Below, one piece after another: positions 1-7,089 of a stretch of DNA of 7,761 nucleotides. Position 1 is the stretch's first letter; every line of letters begins with the position of its first letter. The notes beneath the pieces were generated by a model. The model saw only the letters and a list, made by a program, of their open reading frames with translations, had not been told where the DNA came from and did no database searches. The translations under genes were made by a program, and so were the position numbers. The stretch comes from an uncultured Clostridia bacterium (GTDB taxonomy: Bacteria > Bacillota > Clostridia > Oscillospirales > CAG-272): the NCBI GenBank assembly GCA_937914815.1, contig CALDMI010000201.1, positions 1-7,761 on the forward strand. The letters run 5' to 3'.

Positions 1-2158
1 GGATGATGATGGTGTTCTTGAAGTCCACCGTGCGGCCCTGCGAATCGGTGATGCGGCCGTCGTCGAGAATTTGCAGCAGGATGTTGAAGACGTCCGGATG
101 CGCCTTTTCGACCTCGTCGAACAGCACGACGCTGTACGGCTTGCGGCGCACGGCCTCGGTCAGCTGGCCGCCCTCGTCATAGCCGACATATCCGGGAGGC
201 GCACCGATAAGTCTCGACACGCTGTATTTCTCCATGTACTCCGACATGTCGATACGGACCATGTTCCGCTCGTCGTCGAACAGCGCCTCGGCGAGCGTTT
301 TTGCAAGCTCGGTTTTACCTACACCGGTGGGTCCTAAGAACATGAAGGAGCCTATCGGGCGCTTCGGGTCCTGTATTCCGGCGCGGGAGCGGATTATCGC
401 GTTCGCGACCTTTGTGACCGCCTCGTCCTGTCCTATCACTCTCTTGTGCAGAATGTCCTCAAGGTGCAGGAGCTTCTCGCGCTCGCCCTCCATGAGCTTG
501 GTTACGGGTATACCGGTCCAGCGGGAGATTATACGGGCTATCTCGTCCGCCGTGACCGCGTCACGCACGAGTGAGGTGTCGCTCTTCTTTGCCTCCGCCT
601 CGGCTTTTTCAAGCTCGGCTTTCAGCTGCGGGAGTTTACCGTATTTGAGCTCCGCGAGCTTCGAGAGGTCGTATTTCGCCTCCGCCTGCTCGATCTCGCC
701 GTTGACAACATCAATTTCCTCACGGATCTTGCGCGCCTTGCCGACGGTGTTCTTCTCGTTCTCCCATTTTGCTTTCATTGCGGAGAACTTTTCGCGAAGG
801 TCGGAGAGCTCCGCGCGGAGTTTCTCGAGCCTGTCGAGCGAGAGCTTATCCGTCTCCTTTTTCAGCGCCGCCTCCTCAATTTCGAGCTGCATGATACGGC
901 GTGATATCGCGTCCATCTCGCTCGGCATTGAGTTCATTTCGGTTTTTATCAGTGCGCACGCCTCGTCTATTAAGTCTATCGCTTTATCCGGCAGGAACCT
1001 GTCGGTGATATACCTTGCGGAGAGGGTAGCCGCCGCTATTATCGCCGCGTCGTGAATTTTCACGCCGTGGTAAACCTCGTACCTCTCGCGCAGTCCGCGG
1101 AGGATCGATATAGTGTCCTCGACCGTGGGCTCCGGGACATTGACCGGCTGAAAACGCCGCTCGAGCGCAGCGTCCTTTTCGATGTACTGGCGGTACTCAT
1201 TGAGCGTCGTCGCGCCGATACAGTGGAGCTCGCCGCGCGCAAGCATGGGTTTTAGGAGGTTGCCCGCGTCCATCGCGCCGTCGGTCTTGCCCGCGCCGAC
1301 AATGGTATGGAGCTCATCTATGAAGAGAATTATTCTGCCATCCGAGGCTTTCACCTCGCCGAGCACGGCTTTCAGCCTCTCCTCAAATTCGCCCCTGTAC
1401 TTCGCACCGGCAATAAGCGCGCCCATATCGAGCGAGAACACCGTCCGCCCCTGAAGGTTCGCGGGTACGTCGCCCTTGACGATACGCTGTGCCAGTCCCT
1501 CGACAATAGCCGTCTTACCGACACCGGGCTCGCCTATCAGGCAGGGATTGTTCTTAGTTTTACGGGAGAGTATGCGGATGACATTCCGTATCTCCTCGTC
1601 GCGCCCGATAACCGGGTCGAGCTTGCGCTCCCTCGCTTCCTCTACAAGGTCGTGACCGTATTTCTTCAGCGCGTTGTAGGTGTCCTCCGGCGACTCGGTG
1701 GAGACACGGCTGTTTCCGCGGAACTTTTTGAGCTCCGAGAGAAACGCCCCGCGCTCAACCCCCGCGTTGCGGAGAAGCTCCGCGGCTTTCGTGCCCGAGG
1801 ATATGAGGGCGAGCATTATGTGCTCGACGGAGACGTAATCGTCTCCCATTCCCTCGCGCTCGCGGTCCGCCGCGTCGAGAACCTTACCGGCGTCTGCGGA
1901 GAAGTATATCCTGTCGGGCGAGTAGCCACTGCCGCCGAGGCGGGGAAACGCCTCAACCGCCGCCTTTGCAGCGCTCGTCAGGTGCTCTCCGTTTACGTTC
2001 ATCGAGGTGAGAACCTCGGGGATAAGTCCCTCTTTATCTGTAAGGAGCGCGAGAAGTATGTGCTCCGGCTCTATCGCGGAGTTTGAATACTCCACGGCGA
2101 GCGAGTGGGCGGCGTTCAGCGCGTCGACCGTCTTTTTGGTTAATTTCTCGTTGTCCAT
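1..2158 (-). CDS. clpB: ATP-dependent chaperone ClpB (Hsp100 disaggregase), C-terminus off the window
   Basis: ClpB is a cytoplasmic hexameric AAA+ disaggregase that threads aggregated proteins through its pore and works with DnaK/DnaJ/GrpE. The 719 visible codons read without interruption on the minus strand. Seen: an N-terminal Clp_N double repeat (about residues 1-145); NBD1 with Walker A GEPGVGKT at 209-216, Walker B D281-E282 and arginine fingers R334-R335; a charged coiled-coil middle domain (about 410-530), which separates ClpB from ClpA and ClpX; and NBD2 with Walker A GPTGVGKT at 609-616, pore-loop GYVG Tyr657 and Walker B D681-E682. These positions sit 3-4 residues from those of E. 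coli ClpB. About 140-150 C-terminal residues (sensor 2 and the small domain) are missing only because the window ends. The ATG at 2158 follows an AAAGGA ribosome site with a 7-nt spacer. The gene is divergent from the ArsP_2-like gene, and a perfect CIRCE lies 120 bp upstream, implying HrcA control. Confidence 0.97.
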   Translation of the reverse strand, partial: MDNEKLTKKTVDALNAAHSLAVEYSNSAIEPEHILLALLTDKEGLIPEVLTSMNVNGEHLTSAAKAAVEAFPRLGGSGYSPDRIYFSADAGKVLDAADREREGMGDDYVSVEHIMLALISSGTKAAELLRNAGVERGAFLSELKKFRGNSRVSTESPEDTYNALKKYGHDLVEEARERKLDPVIGRDEEIRNVIRILSRKTKNNPCLIGEPGVGKTAIVEGLAQRIVKGDVPANLQGRTVFSLDMGALIAGAKYRGEFEERLKAVLGEVKASDGRIILFIDELHTIVGAGKTDGAMDAGNLLKPMLARGELHCIGATTLNEYRQYIEKDAALERRFQPVNVPEPTVEDTISILRGLRERYEVYHGVKIHDAAIIAAATLSARYITDRFLPDKAIDLIDEACALIKTEMNSMPSEMDAISRRIMQLEIEEAALKKETDKLSLDRLEKLRAELSDLREKFSAMKAKWENEKNTVGKARKIREEIDVVNGEIEQAEAKYDLSKLAELKYGKLPQLKAELEKAEAEAKKSDTSLVRDAVTADEIARIISRWTGIPVTKLMEGEREKLLHLEDILHKRVIGQDEAVTKVANAIIRSRAGIQDPKRPIGSFMFLGPTGVGKTELAKTLAEALFDDERNMVRIDMSEYMEKYSVSRLIGAPPGYVGYDEGGQLTEAVRRKPYSVVLFDEVEKAHPDVFNILLQILDDGRITDSQGRTVDFKNTIII

Positions 2159-2221
2159 ATGTTATTCCTTTCCTGTTCTGACGGGATTGCCTCTCGGCAT
2201 ATCCCCAAACTGTTTGCTTAC

Positions 2222-2250
2222 ATTATAGCGTCAATTTGTTAATAAATGAA
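2222..2250 (-). promoter_or_regulatory. Candidate sigma-A promoter for clpB
   Basis: On the minus strand, a perfect -10 TATAAT (2227-2222) is preceded at 17 bp by a poor -35 TTCATT (2250-2245), which would give a leader of about 56 nt. An alternative is TTGTTA (2267-2262) with TATTAA (2244-2239), also 17 bp apart and formed by the arms of the inverted repeat here. Neither is fully convincing, and the CIRCE lies upstream of both. Confidence 0.4.
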
Positions 2251-2268
2251 GCTCAAAATATTAACAAA
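2235..2268. repeat. 10-bp inverted repeat in the clpB control region
   Basis: Perfect arms TTTGTTAATA (2235-2244) and TATTAACAAA (2259-2268) flank a 14-bp spacer. It lies between the CIRCE and the clpB start and overlaps the candidate promoter elements. It resembles neither CIRCE nor the CtsR heptad repeat. It could be a second operator or a hairpin; no regulator is assigned. Confidence 0.6.
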
Positions 2269-2277
2269 CTGTAAATG

Positions 2278-2304
2278 TTAGCACTCGGCGCGTGAGAGTG
2301 CTAA
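2278..2304. promoter_or_regulatory. CIRCE operator (HrcA binding site), perfect consensus
   Basis: The sequence reads TTAGCACTC (2278-2286), a 9-bp spacer (2287-2295), then GAGTGCTAA (2296-2304). This is the exact 9-N9-9 CIRCE consensus bound by the heat-shock repressor HrcA. It lies in the divergent region, 120 bp from the clpB start and about 68 bp upstream of the -35 of the rightward gene, so clpB is the likely target. The association of CIRCE with HrcA is established knowledge; the target assignment is inferred from position. Confidence 0.93.
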
Positions 2305-2371
2305 AACACGGGATTTGCGCAGCCTCGGGGCGCGGCAGGGGACATTTTCGGCGTTTTTTGCGATTTCGGGC

Positions 2372-2400
2372 TTGACATGCGAGCCGCGCGGTTGTAATAT
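2372..2400 (+). promoter_or_regulatory. Sigma-A promoter of the ArsP_2-like gene
   Basis: A consensus -35 TTGACA (2372-2377), 17-bp spacer and -10 TAATAT (2395-2400) predict a start near 2407 and an untranslated leader of about 76 nt. No known metal riboswitch, such as yybP-ykoY, was recognised in that leader. Confidence 0.8.
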
Positions 2401-2435
2401 ATAAAGGATAGAAATGAGAAAATAAATCCGGACTG

Positions 2436-2463
2436 TACGGTAAAATAAGTACGGTTACGGTAA
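2436..2463 (+). repeat. Short direct repeats TACGGTAA in the leader of the ArsP_2-like gene
   Basis: Three copies of TACGGT(A/T)A start at 2436, 2450 and 2456; the middle copy reads TACGGTTA and overlaps the last. They lie 20-47 bases before the start codon and about 30-55 bases after the predicted transcription start. They could be a protein-binding site or simple low-complexity sequence. Confidence 0.35.
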
Positions 2464-2482
2464 GTAAGGATACAAAAGATAT

Positions 2483-3400
2483 ATGAATTACAGTATAACC
2501 TGCGCGCTCGCGCTTATGCACGCGGAGGGGAGCGCGGGCTTTCTTCACGCGGTGATCCTCGACGGGCTCCTCGATACTCTGAAGCTCCTGCCGTTTCTCT
2601 TTCTGACCTATCTCTGCATGGAGTTCATAGAGCACAAGGCGTCGGATAAGGCAAAGGCGGTAATGGGAAAGGCGGGGGGATTTGCCCCGGCGCTCGGCGC
2701 TCTGCTCGGCGCAGTGCCGCAGTGCGGGTTCTCCGCTGCGGCGGCAAATCTGTACACGGGTAGGGTCATAGGCATGGGCGCGCTCATCGCGGTCTTCCTC
2801 TCGACATCGGACGAGATGCTACCCGTCATGATCTCCTCCGGTGCCCCGGTGACAAGGATACTTCTTCTGATAGCCTATAAAATTCTCGTCGGTCTCCTCG
2901 TCGGATACGCCGTGACCCTCGTGTGCCATATTATGCGCCGCGACAGGGAGGAGATGGATATCGACCGCTTCTGCGAGAGCGACGGCTGTCACTGCGAGCG
3001 GGGAATATTACGCTCGGCTCTCCACCACACGCTTGAAATAACTGTTTTCGTTCTTATAATTAATCTTCTTCTGAACGCGGGGGTGTACTTCCTCGGCGAG
3101 GAGAGAATAGCCGGGGCGGTGTCCTCCGTGCCCGTGCTCGGATATTTTATATCGGCTCTTATAGGTCTCGTGCCTAACTGCGCCGCCTCCGTAGTCCTGA
3201 CCGAGCTGTATGTTGACGGCATGATAAGCGCCGGGACGGCTATGGCGGGGCTCCTCACGGCTGCCGGGGTCGGAATAGCGATACTCTTCCGCGTGAACCG
3301 GAAAAAAAGTGAAAACTTCGTAATACTCGGTATAGTTTACGCCGCGGGCGTTGTATTCGGTGCGCTCCTCGACCTGCCGTTTCTCTCGGCACTTCTCTGA
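2483..3400 (+). CDS. Putative 10-TM heavy-metal exporter, ArsP_2 (DUF2899) family
   Basis: This 305-residue inner-membrane protein is mostly hydrophobic, with many predicted membrane segments. It has two related halves. Each carries a G-x-V-P-[QN]-C motif followed by small residues: VPQCGFSA at 78-85 and VPNCAASV at 230-237. STSDE follows at 107-111. A cytoplasmic linker between the halves holds FCESDGCHC (163-171), a Cys/His cluster suited to metal binding. This layout fits the family Pfam calls ArsP_2, annotated elsewhere as a putative manganese transporter or arsenic efflux protein. The substrate cannot be read from sequence. The ATG at 2483 has AAGGA at 2466-2470, a rather long 12-nt spacing. 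An internal ATG at 2516 would sit nearer the conserved family start but lacks a ribosome site. The gene has its own promoter and is followed by a terminator-like hairpin, so it is probably monocistronic. Confidence 0.82.
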   Translation: MNYSITCALALMHAEGSAGFLHAVILDGLLDTLKLLPFLFLTYLCMEFIEHKASDKAKAVMGKAGGFAPALGALLGAVPQCGFSAAAANLYTGRVIGMGALIAVFLSTSDEMLPVMISSGAPVTRILLLIAYKILVGLLVGYAVTLVCHIMRRDREEMDIDRFCESDGCHCERGILRSALHHTLEITVFVLIINLLLNAGVYFLGEERIAGAVSSVPVLGYFISALIGLVPNCAASVVLTELYVDGMISAGTAMAGLLTAAGVGIAILFRVNRKKSENFVILGIVYAAGVVFGALLDLPFLSALL

Positions 3401-3417
3401 AATTCAGAGCAATATAG

Positions 3418-3447
3418 TGCAAGCGAATTGCAAAATCAATCTTGCAA
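3418..3447. repeat. Cluster of TTGCAA palindromic half-sites upstream of the oxidoreductase gene
   Basis: TGCAA (3418-3422) and TTGCA (3428-3432) form an inverted repeat with a 5-bp spacer. The self-complementary TTGCAA at 3428-3433 recurs at 3442-3447, 14 bp on, where it overlaps the candidate -35. The arrangement is compatible with an operator for a local sugar regulator, but no regulator gene is present in the window. Confidence 0.35.
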
Positions 3448-3470
3448 GGGAGACTCCCGTATGCTAAAAT
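3442..3470 (+). promoter_or_regulatory. Candidate extended -10 promoter of the oxidoreductase/GH3 operon
   Basis: -35 TTGCAA (3442-3447), a 17-bp spacer and -10 TAAAAT (3465-3470), preceded by TGC (3462-3464) as an extended -10. The start would fall near 3477, leaving a leader of about 70 nt. It overlaps the proposed terminator of the preceding gene, which lowers confidence. No other promoter is visible before the gene. Confidence 0.45.
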
Positions 3471-3489
3471 TATAGCGTCGGGGGTTTTT
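3453..3489 (+). terminator. Probable intrinsic terminator of the ArsP_2-like gene
   Basis: ACTCCCG (3453-3459) can pair with CGGGGGT (3479-3485), with an inner GCTA/TAGC stem (3463-3466 with 3473-3476), followed by a T run ending at 3489. The stem contains one G-U pair and small internal loops. It lies 53 bases after the stop codon. Confidence 0.55.
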
Positions 3490-3512
3490 GCTTTATTCTG
3501 CATCACCCCGCG

Positions 3513-3530
3513 CCCCGGATAATTCCGGGG
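3513..3530 (+). repeat. GC hairpin abutting the oxidoreductase ribosome site
   Basis: CCCCGG (3513-3518) pairs with CCGGGG (3525-3530) across a 6-base AT loop. The stem ends one base before the AAAAGGAG ribosome site (3532-3539). There is no T run, so it is not a terminator. It may position or stabilise the mRNA start. Confidence 0.5.
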
Positions 3531-3547
3531 TAAAAGGAGCGAAAACC

Positions 3548-4591
3548 ATGAAGAAAATCGCAATAATAGGTTACGGCGGACAGGGCGCATGGCATGCGGA
3601 GCACTCTATACACAGCGACGTTGTCTCCCTCGCCGGAATTTATGATATATCGGCGGCGCGGTGCGACGCCGCGCGCGGGCGCGGAGTACGCGTGTACTCC
3701 TCCCGGGAAGAGCTTCTTTCCGACCCCGGGGTGAATATCGTCGTCTGCGCGACGCCGAACGACTCGCACAAAGAGATAGTAATATCCGCGCTCCGCGCCG
3801 GGAAGCACGTAATATGCGAGAAGCCGGTCGCGCTCTCGGTCCCGGATTTTGACGACATGTGCCGTGAGGCAGAGGCGGCGGGGCGGCTCCTGACCGTTCA
3901 CCAGAACCGGCGGTGGGACGTCGACTATCTCGCGATGCGCTCCCTCCTCCGTACCGGGGAGATAGGCGAGGCTGTCAATATTGAGTCAAGAATACACGGC
4001 TCCCGCGGGATACCGTCAGACTGGAGATGTAAGGCGGAGCACGGTGGCGGCATGATATACGACTGGGGCGTTCACCTGATAGACCAGATTTTGCAGCTCA
4101 TTCCGGAAAAGGTGACACATATCTACTGCGAGATGACGCATATAACCACAAAAGAGGTCGACGACGGTTTTAATCTCCACCTGACTTTCGAGAGCGGAAA
4201 GCGCGCGACGGTCGAGGTCGGGACCTACAATTTTCTCCCGCTCCCGCGCTTTTATATGCAGGCGACGGACGGAACAGCGGTGATAGATGACTGGCAGAAG
4301 AATTGCCGCGTCGCAAGGCTCACGGCATGGTGTGAGCGGGACGTCCTCCCGGTGCAGACCGCCGCGGGAATAACAAAGACTATGGCTCCGCGCGACAGCC
4401 TGACGCTCAACACCTACGAGTGCCCCCGCCCGACGTCGGATGTCCATGACTTCTACCGGAATTTCACCTCGGCAATCGACGGAAAATGCGATATGGCAAT
4501 AAAGCCGAATGAGGTGCGGCGCGTCCTCTCGGTTATTGAGGCGGCGATAGCCTCCGGAGAGAGCAAAAACGCGATTTTTGCAAATATTTAA
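3548..4591 (+). CDS. Gfo/Idh/MocA family NAD(P)-dependent oxidoreductase
   Basis: A cytoplasmic 347-residue dehydrogenase of the Gfo/Idh/MocA family, which oxidises or reduces sugars, sugar acids, inositols and related polyols. The N-terminal Rossmann fold carries the dinucleotide motif GYGGQG at 8-13 (GxGxxG). EKP at 91-93 supplies the catalytic Lys92. The C-terminal half has D172-x-G-x-H176-x-x-D179, where the His and Asp are the usual active-site partners. Length is typical for the family. The ATG at 3548 is preferred over an in-frame ATG at 3488 because AAAAGGAG (3532-3539) precedes it by 8 nt and the Rossmann strand starts immediately. A 99-base gap without a convincing promoter separates it from the GH3 gene, so the two are probably co-transcribed and the substrate may derive from a glycoside. 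The exact substrate is not readable from sequence. Confidence 0.9.
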   Translation: MKKIAIIGYGGQGAWHAEHSIHSDVVSLAGIYDISAARCDAARGRGVRVYSSREELLSDPGVNIVVCATPNDSHKEIVISALRAGKHVICEKPVALSVPDFDDMCREAEAAGRLLTVHQNRRWDVDYLAMRSLLRTGEIGEAVNIESRIHGSRGIPSDWRCKAEHGGGMIYDWGVHLIDQILQLIPEKVTHIYCEMTHITTKEVDDGFNLHLTFESGKRATVEVGTYNFLPLPRFYMQATDGTAVIDDWQKNCRVARLTAWCERDVLPVQTAAGITKTMAPRDSLTLNTYECPRPTSDVHDFYRNFTSAIDGKCDMAIKPNEVRRVLSVIEAAIASGESKNAIFANI

Positions 4592-4633
4592 TTACATATT
4601 CTGCGCAAAACCGCCCGGAATATATACTGGCGG

Positions 4634-4689
4634 AAAAAAATAAACTCAAAAAGCAACCCCAAAAACAGCCCGAAAAACGGAGGAAAAAA
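4634..4689 (+). other. A-tract-rich leader before the GH3 gene
   Basis: Five A-runs at 4634-4640, 4648-4652, 4661-4665, 4673-4677 and 4684-4689 are separated by C-rich tracts at a spacing of 11-14 bases. They surround the GGAGG ribosome site (4679-4683, 6 nt from the ATG). Such unstructured A-rich leaders often aid ribosome loading; DNA curvature is also possible. A CCGCC/GGCGG stem (4611-4615 with 4629-4633) lies just upstream, without a T run on this strand. Confidence 0.4.
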
Positions 4690-4690
4690 C

Positions 4691-6859
4691 ATGAAAAAAA
4701 GCAATGCAAAGCCCGCGAAGATAAGCCCTGAGCTTGAAAAGAAAATTGAGGAGCTCATAGGAAAAATGACCCTTAACGAAAAGGTCAACCAGATGCTTCA
4801 GCTCTCCTATCACGCCCTGCCTGCGGAGGAGTTCAACAAAAAAGTTGAAGCCGGACTTCAGGGCTCGTACCTGCACGTTCTCGGTCCGGAGACCGGGAGA
4901 TATAACGACGGCGCGGCGAGCAGTCGCCTCGGAATAATGCCGATGTTCGGTATAGATGCCGTGCACGGTCACGCGCTCCTCCATGGGGCGACGGTATTCC
5001 CGTCACAGCTTGCGATGGCTTGCTCGTTTGACGAGGAACTTGTAGAAAAAATAGGACTTGCAACGGCAAAAGAGGTCGCGGCAGACGGTCTTGACTGGGT
5101 GTTCTCCCCCGTCCTCTGCATAGGCAGAGACCTCCGGTGGGGAAGAGTCGACGAGACCTTCGGCGAGGACACGCTCGTTGTCTCCCGACTCGGCGCCGCC
5201 ATTATCCGAGGCTATCAGACCGACGGACTTGTAGCCGCGTGTGCAAAACACTATCTCGCCTATGGCGAGGCAACCGGCGGGCGCGACGCCTATGACACCG
5301 AGATAACCGAGAGAAAGGCAAGAGAGAGCTTCCTGCCGCCCTTCCGCGCGGTGGTCGACGCCGGGTGCATGACCTTCATGACGGCGTACGGCTCGATAGA
5401 CGGTATACCGGTAATGATAAGCCGTCGTTACCTTCGCGAGATACTTAAAGATGAGTTCGGCTTTGACGGCTTCGTCGTCACCGACTGGGCGAACTTCCAG
5501 GCACTCGTCAAGCGGCAGTATATAGCGAAAGACGAGACCGAGGCGGCGAAGCTCGGCGTCCTCGCGGGTAACGATATGAGCATGAACACCCCGGAGTTTG
5601 AGCGGGGATGCACCGAGGCTGTAGAGCGCGGGGATATCCCCATGGAGTTTATTGACGACGCGGTACGAAGAATACTCCGTGTAAAGGCAAGGCTCGGGCT
5701 CCTCGACGGAACGAGAAAGCGCCCTGACCGCTCGGTGATAGGCTGCGCGGAGCACGAAAAGCTGAACTACCGCGCCGCTCTTGAGAGCTGCGTTCTTCTT
5801 GAGAACAACGGTATACTCCCGCTTGACAGAAAGAAACTCGGAAAAGTCGCCGTAATAGGACCGAACGCCGACGACTGGCGCGCGCAGATAGGAGACTGGA
5901 CGTTCCTGTCCCACCCATCGCCGAACCCGGATGCAGAGCCGAACGACGTGAATGTAACAGTCCTCTCCGGGCTTCGCGCCGCGCTCCCGGACACAGAGAT
6001 TGTCTATGAGCCCGGTTGCGTCATAGAAAAGGAAATCTCCGACGAGGAGTCAGACAGAATGATGCACGCCGCGATAGCTGCCGCAAGAGACGCGGACGTC
6101 GTCGTTCTCGTCCTCGGTGACGACCTTGCCGAGAACGGGGAAACCAAGGACCGCTCCGACCTCACGCTCTACGGAAGACAGAATGAGCTCGCCCGCCGGA
6201 TATCCGCCGTCTGCCAGAACGTCGTTACCGTCATGGTGACCGGGAAGCCGCTTGTGCTCGGAGAGGTGAAGAAGTGCTCCGCCGCGCTCCTGCAGTGCTT
6301 CAACGGCGGGGACCTCGGCGGAAAGGCTGTCGCCGCGCTCCTGCTCGGTGATGAGAACTTCTCGGGCAAGCTCCCGATATCCTTCCCGTACAGCACCGGA
6401 ACGCTCCCGTGCTACTACAATCAGTACGATTACTGGCATGACGGACGGTATATGGATGCCCCGACAACGAATCTCTATTACTTCGGTCGCGGTCTCTCCT
6501 ATTCTGAGTTTGAGTACGGCGACGTGAAGCTCTCCTCTGATAAGATTTCGGCAGACGGCGAGTTTGCCGTCACAGTCGACATAAAGAATGTGAGCGAGCG
6601 CGACGGCGTCGAGGTCGTACAGCTCTACTTCCGTGATCTTGTCTGCTCCCGCCTTACCCCGGTGCGCACTCTTATAGACTTTGCGCGCGTGGAAATCCCG
6701 GCGGGTGAGACAAAGACCGTGACTTTCCGCGTTCCCGCATCGTCGCTTGGCTTCGTGTCCGAGAAATATGATAATGTTGTCGAGCCGGGTGATTTCCGCC
6801 TCTTTGTGAGCGGGGACGGTGAGCACTTCAAAACGGCGACCTTGACCGTCACGGAATAA
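4691..6859 (+). CDS. Glycoside hydrolase family 3, probable cytoplasmic beta-glucosidase
   Basis: A 722-residue retaining glycosidase that cleaves terminal beta-linked sugars from oligosaccharides or glycosides. The N-terminal (beta/alpha)8 domain (about 20-340) has GIDAVHG with substrate-binding Asp89, the RDLRWGR segment (146-152), K186-H187 in AKHYLAYG, and the nucleophile Asp265 in VVTDW. The second alpha/beta domain (about 360-565) contains ENGETKDRSDL (481-491), where Glu484 is the best acid/base candidate. A C-terminal fibronectin III-like domain spans about 605-715. There is no signal peptide: the start is Lys-rich and not followed by a hydrophobic segment, so the enzyme should act on imported substrate. 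Length and domain order match beta-glucosidase-type GH3 enzymes. Beta-xylosidase or beta-N-acetylglucosaminidase-like activity cannot be excluded. The ATG at 4691 follows GGAGG with a 6-nt spacer. No clear terminator follows the stop. Confidence 0.94.
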   Translation: MKKSNAKPAKISPELEKKIEELIGKMTLNEKVNQMLQLSYHALPAEEFNKKVEAGLQGSYLHVLGPETGRYNDGAASSRLGIMPMFGIDAVHGHALLHGATVFPSQLAMACSFDEELVEKIGLATAKEVAADGLDWVFSPVLCIGRDLRWGRVDETFGEDTLVVSRLGAAIIRGYQTDGLVAACAKHYLAYGEATGGRDAYDTEITERKARESFLPPFRAVVDAGCMTFMTAYGSIDGIPVMISRRYLREILKDEFGFDGFVVTDWANFQALVKRQYIAKDETEAAKLGVLAGNDMSMNTPEFERGCTEAVERGDIPMEFIDDAVRRILRVKARLGLLDGTRKRPDRSVIGCAEHEKLNYRAALESCVLLENNGILPLDRKKLGKVAVIGPNADDWRAQIGDWTFLSHPSPNPDAEPNDVNVTVLSGLRAALPDTEIVYEPGCVIEKEISDEESDRMMHAAIAAARDADVVVLVLGDDLAENGETKDRSDLTLYGRQNELARRISAVCQNVVTVMVTGKPLVLGEVKKCSAALLQCFNGGDLGGKAVAALLLGDENFSGKLPISFPYSTGTLPCYYNQYDYWHDGRYMDAPTTNLYYFGRGLSYSEFEYGDVKLSSDKISADGEFAVTVDIKNVSERDGVEVVQLYFRDLVCSRLTPVRTLIDFARVEIPAGETKTVTFRVPASSLGFVSEKYDNVVEPGDFRLFVSGDGEHFKTATLTVTE

Positions 6860-6887
6860 CAAAATCCGCGCTTTTAAAAAATTTTTC

Positions 6888-6916
6888 TTGACAAATCCTC
6901 CCCCGGTGTGTACAAT
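6888..6916 (+). promoter_or_regulatory. Sigma-A promoter driving riboswitch 1
   Basis: Consensus -35 TTGACA (6888-6893), 17-bp spacer and -10 TACAAT (6911-6916). The start is expected near 6923, about 60 bases ahead of the aptamer. The element lies 28 bases after the GH3 stop codon. It is overlapped by a long inverted repeat. Confidence 0.85.
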
Positions 6917-6929
6917 ATTCACCGGGGGA
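6899..6929. promoter_or_regulatory. 10-bp inverted repeat spanning the promoter of riboswitch 1 (possible operator)
   Basis: TCCCCCGGTG (6899-6908) and CACCGGGGGA (6920-6929) are perfect inverted arms around an 11-bp spacer that contains the -10. The position, over the promoter spacer and start site, is where a repressor would bind. There is no downstream T run, so it does not look like a terminator for the GH3 gene. The regulator is unknown. Confidence 0.6.
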
Positions 6930-6984
6930 TGTTCCCGGCGTGGTGCGTTTATCGCTTTGTCGGGGGGACACGCCCGCAATGTCT

Positions 6985-7054
6985 GACAGGGGCAAGATAG
7001 TCGCGAGGCTATTACGCAAAGCTATAGGGGCTCACTGAGCCAGCCAGTTGCCGG
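6985..7054 (+). promoter_or_regulatory. c-di-GMP-I (GEMM-I) riboswitch 1, aptamer
   Basis: Aptamer sensing the second messenger cyclic di-GMP. Seen in order: GGGGCAA (6989-6995), matching the conserved GGCAA strand; the P2 stem 6996-7002 with 7007-7013, closed by a GNRA tetraloop GCGA (7003-7006); the signature ACGCAAAGC (7014-7022); a P3 stem GGCTC/GAGCC (7029-7033 with 7037-7041) with a short ACT loop; and AGCCAGTTGCC (7042-7052), matching the conserved 3' strand. The G thought to contact the ligand (G20 in V. cholerae Vc2 numbering) appears retained, which favours c-di-GMP over cGAMP, but that alignment is by eye. The P1 stem is not clear. Aptamer edges are approximate. Confidence 0.83.
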
Positions 7055-7089
7055 ATTACCGCTTTTTTGTGCGGTGGTCTGGCTTTTTT
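7042..7089 (+). terminator. Intrinsic terminator of riboswitch 1 (expression platform)
   Basis: AGCCAG (7042-7047) pairs with CTGGCT (7079-7084), with an inner ACCGC/GCGGT stem (7058-7062 with 7071-7075), followed by six T (7084-7089). The 5' arm is the conserved AGCC strand of the aptamer, so aptamer folding and terminator formation are mutually exclusive. Confidence 0.8.

Noticed and set aside
234..1055. 273-codon open frame on the plus strand inside clpB
   Set aside because: It is the antisense of a clear ClpB reading frame. Its Ser/Arg-rich translation reflects GC-biased codons, and it shows no family motif.
1307..2086. 259-codon plus-strand open frame inside clpB
   Set aside because: Also antisense to clpB, with no plausible ribosome site and no recognisable domain.
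2222..2232. 11-mer ATTATAGCGTC shared with 3469-3479
   Set aside because: A few 11-base matches are expected by chance in a window this size, and the contexts differ in strand and role.
2401..2482. Possible yybP-ykoY manganese riboswitch before the exporter gene
   Set aside because: The leader is only about 76 nt, AT-rich, and lacks the conserved loop motifs and stems of that class.
3488..3547. N-terminal extension of the oxidoreductase from the upstream ATG at 3488
   Set aside because: It has no ribosome site, would translate through the GC hairpin and the real AAAAGGAG site, and adds residues not seen before the Rossmann strand in the family.
5003..5914. 303-codon minus-strand open frame inside the GH3 gene
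   Set aside because: Antisense to GH3 catalytic-domain codons, with no domain or ribosome site support.
6899..6929. Inverted repeat read as the GH3 terminator
   Set aside because: No T run follows the hairpin and a consensus promoter passes through it, so an operator reading is more likely.
6050..6979. 309-codon minus-strand open frame over the end of the GH3 gene
   Set aside because: It overlaps the GH3 coding sequence and the riboswitch 1 promoter and lacks any family signature, so it is a shadow frame.
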